From NCBI GenBank assembly GCA_034696485.1, contig JAQIWT010000624.1:1-17040 (forward strand): DNA of 17,040 bases, in the 5' to 3' direction. This DNA comes from Isohypsibius dastychi. Lineage: Eukaryota > Tardigrada > Eutardigrada > Parachela > Isohypsibiidae. This document shows positions 8,501 through 16,458 of the stretch, in pieces. The notes under the pieces were generated by a model. That model was not told the DNA's origin, ran no database searches, and worked only from the letters and a program-made list of their open reading frames with translations. The translations under genes were made by a program, and so were the position numbers. Position 1 is the first letter of the stretch. Each line of letters begins with the position of its first letter.

Positions 8501-11500
8501 GGATATGAATAGTACCGGCAACAGTGTCGCTACTTGAGGTAGTTGATGAGGTCTCAGTCTGAACATTGCAAGTTCGAATCAGATTCCGGACTTTCTTTAC
8601 GGATATTTCCGGAATATCAGGCGGCTCTTCGGATGTAGAGGACATGTTTTCCGAAGATGTGACACGATCGAGTCCGATATTGCACGTCTCTCGGATTGTC
8701 TGCTGAATATCACCATAACATCTTTCATCAAAAACACGCAAGTCCATATCCGATAACTCCATATTATCACGCATCGATGCCGAGTACTCTGCGAATTTCG
8801 CCAGCACAGCCATCTTCGGCGGCTTCGGAGGAACAGGAGGAGGTCCTTCACTTCCGGCTAGGGAAGGTCTTCCCCGACTGTCGCGAATAGCCATTTCGTA
8901 GCTCTCCCGTCGATGTTTGGCTTTCAGGGCCTGCAAATCACTGAAACCATTTGGCGGATCGAGGACAATGGTGTCCTCATCAACGTCCTCCATTTCTTGA
9001 TCGTGACCGAAAGCCATTTGGATGTCCGAAGCCATTTCCTGTATTTCAGCTTCAGTTTGTGGATCCCATTGTGGCATTGATCGTACTGATTCAACTGTGT
9101 TAATAGACGTCGTAGAGCTGAATGCGGCACTTTCGGTTCCACTAGGATAAGCTTGGTCGAAGATTTGGCTGAGATTGCGCATATTAGTCAGTTCCTCCAA
9201 GCTAACGGTATCATAAGAATCCGCTGAAGTCGACGATCCCACAGATGAATTAGAACTAACGGATTCCTGAGACTGCGATTTCTCGCGAATTTGGCGCATC
9301 CGTTGCAAATACTTCTGCTTGAGGGCCTCAAATAACTCCCGTTCCATCGAGTCAACAGACGCTGAATCGTCTTCATAAGAGAAATTGCCTTCCGGTGGGA
9401 GGTTCTTCCGGTTGACATAGTCCTGAGTGCGGAACTTGGCGGGTGGTGTGGGGATTCGTTTATTCGATGCAAAAATGTGAGGAGACTCAGGAGTGATCTT
9501 ATGAGTTTCCATATAATAGATAAGTTTGCCATCCTGGTCTTTGGAAGCGGATGTTTTGACGAACTGCTCTTTGACGCTTGACTTGGATGATCCTGCCCCG
9601 GATGACGGCTTGTCCCAGTGTATGTGTCTTCTGTACAGAACATAGGGAATATCTTTATCGATATCAACACCTGTTAAACTATCCACCCGCGCCAGAGCAT
9701 CTTCTTTTACAGTAGCTACAGTACTATCAGTTGGCAGAGTAACAGCCGACCCAGGGGCCACTTGCTCATCACGAGTATGCGAGTAAGCACTGTCTCGCGA
9801 TAATCTTCGGGATTCCACTTCACCTTCCATCATCATAACACCCACATCCTGATGAACCACATGATGACCATTTGTGCGGCGCTCTTCAAAGTGTTCACTC
9901 CTCAACGTTGACGTAAGCGACCTGATGTGATCTCCATATTCATGAGGAGGTAACTGTTCTTGAGAGATTCGTGCTGCCTACAGTGAATCGCATAAACTCA
10001 CCGTAGATAAATTATGACCAAACACATGAAAGGTCACGGAACTACCCTACCTCAAAGTGAGCATGAGCTTCAGTTTTATGAACACGTTCGAGAGTTCTGC
10101 TTCCGCTATCGCTGCTCTTGTCTGGGTTAGTGACCTATAACACAACAATGTGTCATCCACCATAAATCACTTATGACTACAGTGCACGCGTACCTCAGCT
10201 ACTTCCATGGGTTCGCTCTTTGATCGCGCAAGTGCACCATTCTCGCCTTGGATGCTTCGTCTGCTTCGAGTGCCCCCTGTCGTATTGTATCTACTGTCTC
10301 TTGCGCGAGCCATTGGTAAGAGAGGGGTCGCCGCTAGTGAAGCTCCACAACTCTGGAAGAACAACCTGGTGTGTTACTGTAAACCACCGTATTCGACATG
10401 AGATGCAACATACTTGTGAGGAGCGAATTCGGGATGAAGAACCATGTGAACGATGGAAACTTGGTCTCTTTCCGTAGCTGTCTCTGGCATGTTCGAGAAC
10501 TTCTTTCTGAGTTCTCCCATAGTATCTGCAAATCTGACAGTCACAACCGTACAGCTTGTCACGCTCAAAGTCAGCAGTGAATTGGTTTGAAATTGTCGAC
10601 GTATCACAAACTGACTAAAGAGCACTCAATCAAGTTTTGATGTTAGTTTCTGAGAAAAACGAATTTGTCAGTGAAAAGCCACTTTTTTCAAGAAACCCTG
10701 ACCAACCAAATGCACGGTCAATTTCAAGCTTCGTTACGTTCTTTTTGTTGTCACCCTTGTTCAACAGCGTCGATGAATGATGTCTCACCTGAAAGACGAG
10801 CCAGATGGAAAGATTTTCGTTTTCGAGCGCGGCATCGTTGTCACAACTGGACACCGGAAAAATCCATGATGCTCAATGCACTTCTTCCAGAAATTCTTGC
10901 AGGAATTCCTTGAGTCGAAAAAGAACTCGACCGTATCTTTATAATAACCCTGAAGGCAGAAAAGGTGTCACAACACGGATGGGATCAACAAGCGAACGTG
11001 ACAATCTGTCAAAGCTTACATATCCTTCAGGGTGGAGTTTAATGAGAAATTTCTTTCTTTTGAAGCTCAGCTTGCGTATTTTCGCCCATGAAAAGGTGTT
11101 GATCTTGACTAGGTTCTGGAATACCACAATCCCCATGTGCGCCACCGAAAGGTTTAACGCCACTCCTTCATGGTCCTGCAAACATGAAGAAAGCGCGTTT
11201 ATTCAGCCGCACAAATCAAAAGGCCAATCCGATGAATTCGCCATGCAATCTCGCTAGCGCCGATGTTTCCGGTTCGATAAACGATTTCAAAAGAAGTGAC
11301 CAGCTTAACCGGACCCCAGAATGTCAGTGCACTATTAATTTGCCATGTCCCTTGATTGGCGTACGGCAATGGTCAACTTGGCCGCGCGTCCCGCGGGATA
11401 TTAGGAGAGCAAACATTTGAAATCATAATGTGATCGAGATACTCACATTGGCCTGATGCATCTTGATGCCGTACATTTCACATCTCCTGGCTGTCTCCAG

Positions 11501-14500
11501 GAAATTCAAGTCGGCTTCCGCTGGAGATTGATTGGCGAGCTGGACATGACTGTCTCGCACTTGGCTGAAATTGAAATAACACAGATATGTCATTCATCGC
11601 TCAAAATTCAGTGGGTTATTTCGTGACAGGAAACAGATAGTATACAAAAGTTGAATTCAATAGAAATATTTTTAAAAATCGATCTGTATATTTTTTTGGA
11701 ACTGCAGATAGAACTTTTGTTCGAAAAGATCAAAAAAGATTTTTCCCGTATTGCGTCATAAGCCTGTCCCAAAAGATGAAAAATCCATCAGCCCTGATTC
11801 ACTTTTTTCACTCTCGCGTAAAACCCAGCTTCAAGCTTGGTGAAACTTGCATTATCGATCGAGAAACTTCCTGCCACGCCAGAGCAAGCACTTGAACTGT
11901 TTTTCCGGATGATGGTATCACTTATGAACCGAATATCTGAACTAATTCCAACCCACCCCCTCCGAGGAAAACGGCCCAGAAAAAACAAGTCAGCGTAATT
12001 TGTTTTGTTAAGAAAAAAGGTCACCAGCTATGCACCACTAATTATTTTCTCAAATGCACAAATCGGGTCAAGTGACGTTTTCCTCCAAACACCCAACTTT
12101 CTGCTCTAATTCAACCATCAAAGCCACCATTCAGATCCGGCGTGTATATTGGTGCAAATGTGAAAAAGCGTTAATTCCGCTGCCAGTTGCTGCAACTAAG
12201 TGCCTCAGCTGCTTGAGGTTTATCATTTTCACTGTCGTTTTTAAGCACCCCGAAAATAACTGACCTGAGAAACATCACATCTTGTTGGGGAAGAAATCTG
12301 TATTTGAGCAAATAAGTGTAATCCCGGTAGTTGTCCGCCGAATAGTCTCCCTCTTCCGCCTGCACAACATACGCTGCCAGAAGCGCAGCCGTGGCATCTT
12401 GACACGGCATGAGTCCGCTGGCCAAATCTTTTCGTATCTGGAGCACAAACAAGTACCTACAAACAATTCAGATGAATTAAACAACTCATCAACACAAAAA
12501 AACAAATCCAACCAACCGGGAAAATTCCCCCTCCAGCTGAACAGGATCCGGGGTATAAAACTTGACGCAAAAGTGGAGGTTAATAACATGGTTGGCAGGA
12601 ATCAGTAGCCCCAGTTGACGTCCAATTGATTTCTCCAAATCAAGCCAATACTGCAAAGAAGATGAGACGATAAAGTTAATAACAGCTGTCATGACAAACT
12701 ATCAAATGTATACTACTCGATTCCTACAAACCTTATTGCCGACCGAGTCGCTGTATTCCAGTCCAAAATAATCACTTTCCACCAACTGAAGATGTTCGCA
12801 AACGGTGTCAAATAATGCTTGTCCTCTTGATTTTGGCTGAAAAAAATGTGATCAGATTTATTTCGTGTCAAAAAAGGTAATATTTATAATTAGTTCAAAT
12901 CAGTCTCATGTGGGATGTTTGTGGTGATAATTAGCGTTCTATTCTAAGACGTGAAACATCACTCAAGTGCTGGCAACATGGACAAAAAACAGTCTGACAA
13001 AGTGGTGGCGTGATGGTGTCGGTCGGAAGCGCTGCTCTTTGCGATACATCCAACTTGTCGTCAACAATTCATCACTATTTCATTCCCATGTCATTTTGCG
13101 CTCTCAGATTGTATCATATTTTTTTAGGGTCCTATTTCATTCAAGTGCCAGCGGATCGAAAGAGGGTTGGGACCGAAACAAATTTCCCTGATAATCAGAA
13201 CGCTATTCTACGCAAAACAAATGAGTTTTGCCTTCGGCGAAATGAGTTCTTTCAAAACGAATCTTGGGCGCTTGCTGGCGGAATTAAGTTAAGACCTTGG
13301 GTGCGTGGTCACAGATCCATGCCGAATCAATAGTTCGTTAGCAATCAAATTCATCGCCCGTTTCCTTCGACAGCTTCAGTGCTGGAATGGCTGGACAAAA
13401 AAATGGGGATATGCGTGACGAATGAAGCAGTCGTTCCACTTTGAATGTAATTTCTAGTATCAAAAGCGTCTGGCGTTAAAATGCATTCCTTTTCTTCTCC
13501 TCAGTCATAACAGTTTCAACGCCGACCCGAAAAAACGCCAGTTAAATTAAGTTTGATGATATCGTGTGTCCCACGCAGCAAATCTATTTAAATTTCCGAT
13601 CTCCTGTCGAAGTTTAGCAAACGAACCAAATTTCCTCCACCGCAGCAAAATACGATACCCACAAGGATACAACCCCAAGCTGACCAAATGGCCTCTAGTA
13701 GACCAAATGTAGGCTACCCACTTACAGGAAACTCAATTGCTAGCCAAACTTAAACAAGAGACCCAATCTCGGAAGCATTCCCGATATCCGCACAATTTAT
13801 TTCCAAGCAGGCTCATTGATGAGTCGGTCTCTTCAGCTGACTTTACACACTCCCTTAATCAAATATCCATCCATTATTCAGAGAAAAAAGTATTTATTTT
13901 ACAAACAGACTTGTCTAAACGGAATCCCGAATTATCTTTCCAAAGTATGTCGCGAATAATCGAATTCATTCAACCGCGCAGTCGCCGGTAAATGAATAGT
14001 TCTTTTATAAAAAGCTGCCTCGGACAGTCATAACAAAATTTCTGGAGAGCTCGTTCGATAAAGCAGTGAATGTATTGAGCTGGGTTTTGTTGCCCTCACG
14101 TCCTTGGAAATAAGTTATGGCGTCTCGCGTTTTTTAGCTTTGGAAAATGAAACGCAATAAACAAAGAGGAACCGAGGCTCTTCCCTCTTCAAAGTAAGCA
14201 CACACAATAACTGACATCTCATAAGTGGAGGATATTTTTAAAGACACTGGATTTGTGCAAACAACGGCACTTGCATCTCCAAGGCGAACAAAAACTCACA
14301 AACTATAATAAAGGCAAACGCTTGTCAAATTCACCCACGGCACCAAGTGCTGAATAATTTGGTTTGATGGAGCTGCCCACGGGCAAATCCCGAAAATCCA
14401 TACGTACACTTCAGTCCGAATCAATAAGATTATTTATTAACCAAATAACGTCATAGCCGACTAAAAACTACCCAACCTAATGCTTTTTTCGCGGTGCCGG

Positions 14501-15541
14501 GGAAATGGAACATTCAATTTTAAATAATTAAAGTGCGAATCAAATGCACATCGCGCTTTGGAAGTGCCCGGCTATAACGTTATCTGAATGACCCGGAAAA
14601 CAAGTTCCAAACGAGCAATCGATTTTTTGGCGAATATCAAAAGTCGGTTCAAGGGAAGATTGAGCGACTGGTCGATTTCATGCAAAGCACATGGAAAAGT
14701 CATTCACTGTGGTGTAACTCGAAAAGTTTTCTCAAGTTACGCTCAGAAATCAATGCGAATCCAGTTCAGCAAGATAGATTGGGATTTGTAGGAAATGACT
14801 CAAGTTTGGTCCAAGGAAGGAATACGTATATGACATTTGGCCTGTGCTTCTGTCATCCCTTCCGTCTCGGGCCCGAAACTAAGAAAGCTCGGCCAAGACA
14901 AATTAAAAATCAATAAAACTGACTTTCTTCCCCAACTGTTAATTTTCCATCTTTCTGCATCTATCTCACACAAACTTCATATTAGAACTCGTGAATCTCC
15001 CGACCGAAATCCGATATTACTCGCCGTCTAGAACCAAGAAAGAAAAGTCGTTCATCACGCCACACGGAAACATTTTCCACCTTAATAAACAACATGCCAG
15101 CTCGTGCATGCCTTATTGAAATCCTCAAATGCACCCAGCATCACAAAATAATGAACACCCAGAAATTCCTTTTTCCACAAAAAGAGCTGCTATGTGACAC
15201 GATGCGTGCAAATGATCATTTCTCCCATCGTTTCTCCTGAGCAACCCGATGATTTTCGCATCAATCTCACTGCCTGGGAAACAATTTCCCTTCCCGTGTC
15301 AAAACAATCACCGGGATATTTTCAACGTTCCTAATCCAAAATGGATTTTCCGGTACGAAGTAACTGGACTTACCGAAACGCGGAAAATAACATGCGTATC
15401 ATCCAGAAATTCCACGCGACAGCTGATCAGTTTCCCGGATGAATGGGGACTTGGTTGAGACGCAGAAGTTTGTCTTGAAAGCGATGCATCGTTCCTCGCA
15501 TTCGGAGGATAAACGCTGACACCACCAGCAGGAGACGACAT
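2482..15541 (-). CDS. FARP: FARP: FERM, RhoGEF and pleckstrin-domain protein (complete gene)
   Basis: Twenty-one minus-strand coding exons, all with GT...AG borders and matching phases, give about 1700 residues. Domains: FERM ~37-320 (F1, F2, F3), FERM-adjacent ~320-382, disordered linker ~383-1180, DH ~1181-1395, PH1 ~1396-1505, PH2 ~1565-1685. Key matches to vertebrate FARP1/FARP2 and fly Cdep are [70 protein letters not shown] and [20 protein letters not shown]. The family binds membranes and receptors through FERM and PH and acts on Rho GTPases to remodel actin. Human FARP1 is ~1045 residues; the excess here is the linker. The start codon has an in-frame TGA one codon upstream and A at -3. 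The one uncertain junction is the end of exon 11. Confidence 0.95.
2705..2964 (-). CDS. FARP: FARP exon 20 (PH2 core)
   Basis: Encodes [35 protein letters not shown], then [19 protein letters not shown] and [20 protein letters not shown]. This is the most conserved stretch of the protein. The donor CG|GTAATC splits an Arg codon. Confidence 0.96.
3088..3388 (-). CDS. FARP: FARP exon 19 (PH1 C-terminal helix, PH1-PH2 linker)
   Basis: Encodes [20 protein letters not shown] (PH1 helix), a Ser-rich linker with two Ser-Pro/Thr-Lys-Ser-Pro sites, and [28 protein letters not shown] is nearly invariant in FARP1/FARP2 just before PH2. The acceptor is GTTTGTCCAG|C and the donor CAG|GTAAAA. Confidence 0.94.
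3452..3624 (-). CDS. FARP: FARP exon 18 (PH1 core)
   Basis: Encodes [40 protein letters not shown] and [17 protein letters not shown], the middle strands of PH1 (family: FNDVLLYTSRG...FKVHGQLPLYGM). The acceptor is ATTTTCCCAG|CTG; the donor AA|GTAAAA is phase 2. Confidence 0.93.
3814..3885 (-). CDS. FARP: FARP exon 17 (PH1 start)
   Basis: Encodes 24 residues, [20 protein letters not shown] then MFIL, the first strands of PH1 (family: EFIRLGSLSKLSGKG). The exon is 72 nt, phase 0-0. Confidence 0.92.
3950..4131 (-). CDS. FARP: FARP exon 16 (end of DH)
   Basis: Encodes 60 residues ending [20 protein letters not shown] and AR, the final DH helix and DH-PH linker (family: LxxLKKDLIGIDNLVVPGR). 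The acceptor is AATTGTAG|GT and the donor CGG|GTAATT. Confidence 0.94.
4198..4463 (-). CDS. FARP: FARP exon 15 (DH core, CR2-CR3)
   Basis: Encodes 88 residues, including [40 protein letters not shown] and [10 protein letters not shown]. The [11 protein letters not shown] stretch is conserved region 3, the main Rho-binding helix. Its KPxQR core is closer to the canonical Dbl consensus than vertebrate FARP as I recall it. The donor C|GTGAGT is phase 1. Confidence 0.95.
4464..4781 (-). other. FARP intron 14 (318 bp)
   Basis: Lies between exons 14 and 15 with GTGAGC donor and TTTACAG acceptor. A plus-strand frame of 96 codons overlaps it and exon 14, but is only the complement of the DH exon plus intron. 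Nothing else is seen. Confidence 0.85.
4782..4915 (-). CDS. FARP: FARP exon 14 (DH domain)
   Basis: Encodes [40 protein letters not shown] and RLNT. It aligns with the DH helix containing LFxxLxPIYxxxxxFLxxIExRL. The donor TG|GTGAGC splits the Trp codon finished in exon 15 (NTW-ENR). Confidence 0.94.
4997..5086 (-). CDS. FARP: FARP exon 13 (DH domain, CR1)
   Basis: Encodes [20 protein letters not shown] then [10 protein letters not shown]. This is conserved region 1 of Dbl-homology domains, with the Glu of GERTY that contacts the GTPase switch region in this family. The acceptor is GTCATTGCAG|CGT and the donor CTG|GTAAGG. Confidence 0.95.
5087..5633 (-). other. FARP intron 12 (547 bp)
   Basis: Contains a plus-strand frame of 115 codons (5240-5587) with no recognisable motif. 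It reads as ordinary AT-rich intron sequence, and there is no alternative exon with convincing borders. Confidence 0.8.
5634..5872 (-). CDS. FARP: FARP exon 12 (linker just before DH)
   Basis: Encodes 79 residues with a helical stretch [20 protein letters not shown] followed by [18 protein letters not shown]. It starts with the last two bases of a split codon (phase 1) after TTCTTCTCTGTAG and ends AGG|GTAAGT. It is probably the helix leading into the DH domain. Confidence 0.88.
5873..8033 (-). other. FARP intron 11 (about 2.2 kb) between linker and DH exons
   Basis: In the short-isoform reading its 5' part would be 3' UTR. No FARP-like exon is visible. It holds a cluster of CTGAAAATTTC motifs (6705-6790), which are TTTTCAG acceptor-like on the transcribed strand. 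Plus-strand frames of up to 110 codons have no recognisable product. No AATAAA on the minus strand is obvious close after the 8034 stop. Confidence 0.7.
8034..9977 (-). CDS. FARP: FARP exon 11: giant disordered linker exon with an alternative end
   Basis: The acceptor TTCACTGTAG|GCA at 9977 opens a single frame of 647 codons that ends at TAA (8036-8034). In the spliced reading the exon stops at 8066 (ACAA|GTAGCC, phase 1), the best donor that fits exon 12. The product is disordered and Ser/Glu/Asp/Pro-rich. It has a predicted coiled segment ([20 protein letters not shown]), an acidic patch (EMEDVDED), SH3-type prolines [10 protein letters not shown] (8814-8843) and [14 protein letters not shown] (8349-8390), and a possible dynein light-chain site NVQTET. 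It has no relative among folded domains that I recognise. The 24 codons before the first TTG/ATG-type start belong to it by splicing. If not spliced at 8066, the stop yields a FERM-only isoform. Confidence 0.85.
   Translation of the reverse strand, partial: AARISQEQLPPHEYGDHIRSLTSTLRSEHFEERRTNGHHVVHQDVGVMMMEGEVESRRLSRDSAYSHTRDEQVAPGSAVTLPTDSTVATVKEDALARVDSLTGVDIDKDIPYVLYRRHIHWDKPSSGAGSSKSSVKEQFVKTSASKDQDGKLIYYMETHKITPESPHIFASNKRIPTPPAKFRTQDYVNRKNLPPEGNFSYEDDSASVDSMERELFEALKQKYLQRMRQIREKSQSQESVSSNSSVGSSTSADSYDTVSLEELTNMRNLSQIFDQAYPSGTESAAFSSTTSINTVESVRSMPQWDPQTEAEIQEMASDIQMAFGHDQEMEDVDEDTIVLDPPNGFSDLQALKAKHRRESYEMAIRDSRGRPSLAGSEGPPPVPPKPPKMAVLAKFAEYSASMRDNMELSDMDLRVFDERCYGDIQQTIRETCNIGLDRVTSSENMSSTSEEPPDIPEISVKKVRNLIRTCNVQTETSSTTSSSDTVAGTIHIPDLPSPSQMVAEPLDNLEIMEIPDVPEEFRDISEEELPPPPSPLKPALPPKTNLSQTFPRAEPPEYQAWKAQMKELEQLTGAKSSNEPSPITPSGSGQRNMSQMSGHRGFTRRTPIGSTWLYRATSSDPDWEDSETSASDSQPTTSSQVRKTPPK
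10051..10134 (-). CDS. FARP: FARP exon 10 (linker)
   Basis: Encodes 28 residues, [20 protein letters not shown] then TEAHAHFE. There is no domain. Phase is 0-0 and it is 84 nt long, so it could also be an optional exon. It lies between acceptor TTATAG|GTC and donor GAG|GTAGGG. Confidence 0.8.
10194..10352 (-). CDS. FARP: FARP exon 9 (basic linker with 14-3-3-type motif)
   Basis: Encodes 53 residues with no fixed fold, rich in Arg and Ser ([20 protein letters not shown], then P). RSKSEP at 10209-10226 fits the mode-1 14-3-3 consensus RSxpSxP. Phase is 0-0 and the length divides by three, so skipping would keep the frame. The acceptor is TTCTTCCAG|AGT and the donor GAG|GTACGC. Confidence 0.85.
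10414..10525 (-). CDS. FARP: FARP exon 8 (FERM-adjacent domain)
   Basis: Encodes [20 protein letters not shown] and a Ser/Arg-rich tail ([16 protein letters not shown]). The FRYYGRTQ motif is the core of the FERM-adjacent region, a known phospho-regulated segment in 4.1 and FARP proteins. The donor is CAA|GTATGT. Confidence 0.92.
10789..10949 (-). CDS. FARP: FARP exon 7 (F3 C-terminal helix, FERM-adjacent start)
   Basis: Encodes [32 protein letters not shown] and the FERM-adjacent start KIFPSGSSF. The CIEHHGFFR helix closes the F3 lobe. The acceptor is TGCCTTCAG|GGT and the donor AG|GTGAGA, splitting an Arg codon. Confidence 0.94.
11020..11175 (-). CDS. FARP: FARP exon 6 (F3 PTB/PH-like lobe)
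   Basis: Encodes [20 protein letters not shown], then [20 protein letters not shown] and LIKLHPEGY. The [16 protein letters not shown] strand is diagnostic of FARP/4.1-family F3 lobes. Phase is 0-0, 156 nt. Confidence 0.95.
11447..11564 (-). CDS. FARP: FARP exon 5 (end of F2)
   Basis: Encodes [20 protein letters not shown] and then [19 protein letters not shown]. The PAEAD...ARR.EMYGI pattern is a standard FERM F2-F3 hinge. The acceptor is TTTCAATTTCAG|C and the donor AAT|GTGAGT. Confidence 0.93.
11565..12264 (-). other. FARP intron 4 (700 bp)
   Basis: AT-rich intron between the two F2 exons. A minus frame of 78 codons (11788-12024) shows no similarity to FARP and no supported splice sites. 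Nothing else is recognised. Confidence 0.8.
12265..12456 (-). CDS. FARP: FARP exon 4 (F2 lobe)
   Basis: Encodes [33 protein letters not shown] and LPQQDVMFL, the helical acyl-CoA-binding-protein-like F2 lobe. The acceptor is GTTTGTAG|G and the donor AG|GTCAGT (phase 2). Confidence 0.93.
12517..12650 (-). CDS. FARP: FARP exon 3 (end of F1, start of F2)
   Basis: Encodes [14 protein letters not shown] and then [19 protein letters not shown], the F1-F2 transition. The donor CG|GTTGGT is phase 2, and the split Arg codon is completed by exon 4. Confidence 0.93.
12732..12836 (-). CDS. FARP: FARP exon 2 (F1 lobe)
   Basis: Encodes 35 residues, [20 protein letters not shown] then [15 protein letters not shown], typical of F1. 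The acceptor is TTTTTTTCAG|CCA and the donor AAG|GTTTGT. Phase is 0-0, 105 nt. Confidence 0.93.
12837..15373 (-). other. FARP intron 1 (2537 bp, longest)
   Basis: Separates the start-codon exon from the rest of F1. Plus-strand frames of 60-107 codons (13010-13333, 13737-13991, 14588-14916) have no recognisable domains. It includes a GTAAGT donor-like site near 13714-13719 on the minus strand but no matching exon. Long first introns often carry regulatory elements or internal promoters; none is identified here. Confidence 0.75.
15374..15541 (-). CDS. FARP: FARP exon 1 (start codon, F1 lobe begins)
   Basis: Encodes 56 residues. The first ~35 are Ser/Pro-rich and disordered; then [20 protein letters not shown] opens the ubiquitin-like F1 lobe. 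The donor TCG|GTAAGT is phase 0. The next intron is the longest in the gene (2537 bp). Confidence 0.93.
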
Positions 15542-15563
15542 GTTTCAAACTATTTGTATCGTT
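15542..15563 (-). other. FARP 5' UTR part of exon 1
   Basis: A strong acceptor (TTTTTTCTTCGTTTGCAG) ends at 15564 on the minus strand, so the start codon exon probably begins at 15563 and a non-coding leader exon lies upstream. An in-frame TGA one codon before the ATG excludes a longer N-terminus from this exon. The donor of the leader exon was not fixed. Confidence 0.5.
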
Positions 15564-15708
15564 CTGCAAACGAAGAAAAAACATGCAATCACGACAAACT
15601 TCAACCAAATGCAAACATCATTTTTTCAGCAACAAAAAAAAACAAAACGATTTGAAAGAGTACCACCAACCTAGTTTCGTGTAGAACAAGTGCAACCAAG
15701 TGTGATCT

Positions 15709-15718
15709 CCATATTTGG
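15709..15718. promoter_or_regulatory. CArG box (SRF-type site)
   Basis: CCATATTTGG matches CC(A/T)6GG exactly. SRF with its MRTF partners regulates many actin-cytoskeleton genes, which fits the role of FARP. Occupancy is inference. Confidence 0.4.
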
Positions 15719-16001
15719 AAATATAAATAAATATTCGGTAATCCTTATCAAATCAGTCCGTTCAGCTTCACAACAATTGGTCTCGGCGCTTTCAGAATGT
15801 GAGATTCGTCGACGAAAGAATTTGGACATCCACGAAGAACATCATCAAGCTCTCGTAACTTTCATCCCGCGCCTTTTTGACTAAACACACACTTCTCACA
15901 ACCGCAAAATTTTCAGTGGAGACAAGTGAGAAGACTCGGACGGACGGAGCGACAGCGACAAGGAGAAGGCCCCAGGCTGCGGGGGCGGTAACTATTGCCC
16001 G

Positions 16002-16009
16002 TGACGTCA
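16002..16009. promoter_or_regulatory. Full palindromic CRE
   Basis: TGACGTCA is the perfect CREB/ATF site. It lies 14 bases from a GC box and ~460 bases upstream of the FARP start codon, in a GC-rich patch. Confidence 0.45.
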
Positions 16010-16042
16010 GGTTTCACTTATTCACGGGAGTTTCTATGTCCA

Positions 16043-16058
16043 CCCCCCCCCCCCCCCC
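16043..16058. repeat. Homopolymer run of 16 C
   Basis: Sixteen consecutive C on the plus strand (G16 on the FARP strand), able to form an i-motif or G-quadruplex in principle. Length is prone to sequencing error and polymorphism. Confidence 0.9.
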
Positions 16059-16432
16059 ATCTCAGTAAAAGCGGGGCGAGGCCACCATTCTGTTCTGTTT
16101 TGGGCTGCACTGCAGCTGTTGATGTGCCTTTTTAGATGCAAATATCTCTCCGGCTCCAACATTTTCTCATCATAATTTGAGAAGTTATTTAACAGATGTG
16201 GAAAGTTTCGCTCAGGAAAAACAAAAACGGGTGGAGTTTCCTTGTGAAGGATTTTCGCTCTGGTTTGCATCTGAAAGCGATTTGAAAAATCGATCTGGGA
16301 ATTCAATGGTCGCATCAAGGCGGCTATGTATGACAGTTCTCAAAAGGTCATCACTTAGTTTAAGGTCAATCAGAATGAAATTTATGGAAACGTGGCATGA
16401 AAAAATGAACGGTTTCGAAACGATCAAAAGTA

Positions 16433-16458
16433 CGTTATCTCATTCATGTGAGATAACG
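16433..16458. repeat. Perfect 10-bp stem hairpin
   Basis: CGTTATCTCA, loop TTCATG, TGAGATAACG: ten paired bases with no mismatch and a six-base loop. It lies in non-coding DNA between FARP and the downstream plus-strand ORF. It is too short for a microRNA precursor and not followed by a T tract. Confidence 0.7.

Larger units (their letters stand above)
15564..16036. promoter_or_regulatory. FARP 5' regulatory region
   Basis: There is no supported coding sequence. The region combines a CArG box, a TATA-like element (TATAAATA, plus strand, 15722-15729), a GC box (GGGGCGG, 15982-15988) and a full CRE, in DNA that turns GC-rich around 15940-16010. This suggests the FARP promoter lies here, but the start site is not determined. 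Confidence 0.45.

Noticed and set aside
8034-9905. The long minus-strand frame considered as a stand-alone single-exon gene
   Set aside because: It begins at a TTG, is open and in phase back to a good acceptor at 9977, and links in phase to FERM-adjacent exons, so it is FARP exon 11.
13010-13333. Plus-strand frame of 107 codons in FARP intron 1
   Set aside because: No recognisable domain and inside an intron; treated as chance.
13680-13712. GACCAAATG present twice within ~25 bp, hinting at a tandem repeat
   Set aside because: Only two 9-base copies with unrelated spacers; not a repeat array.
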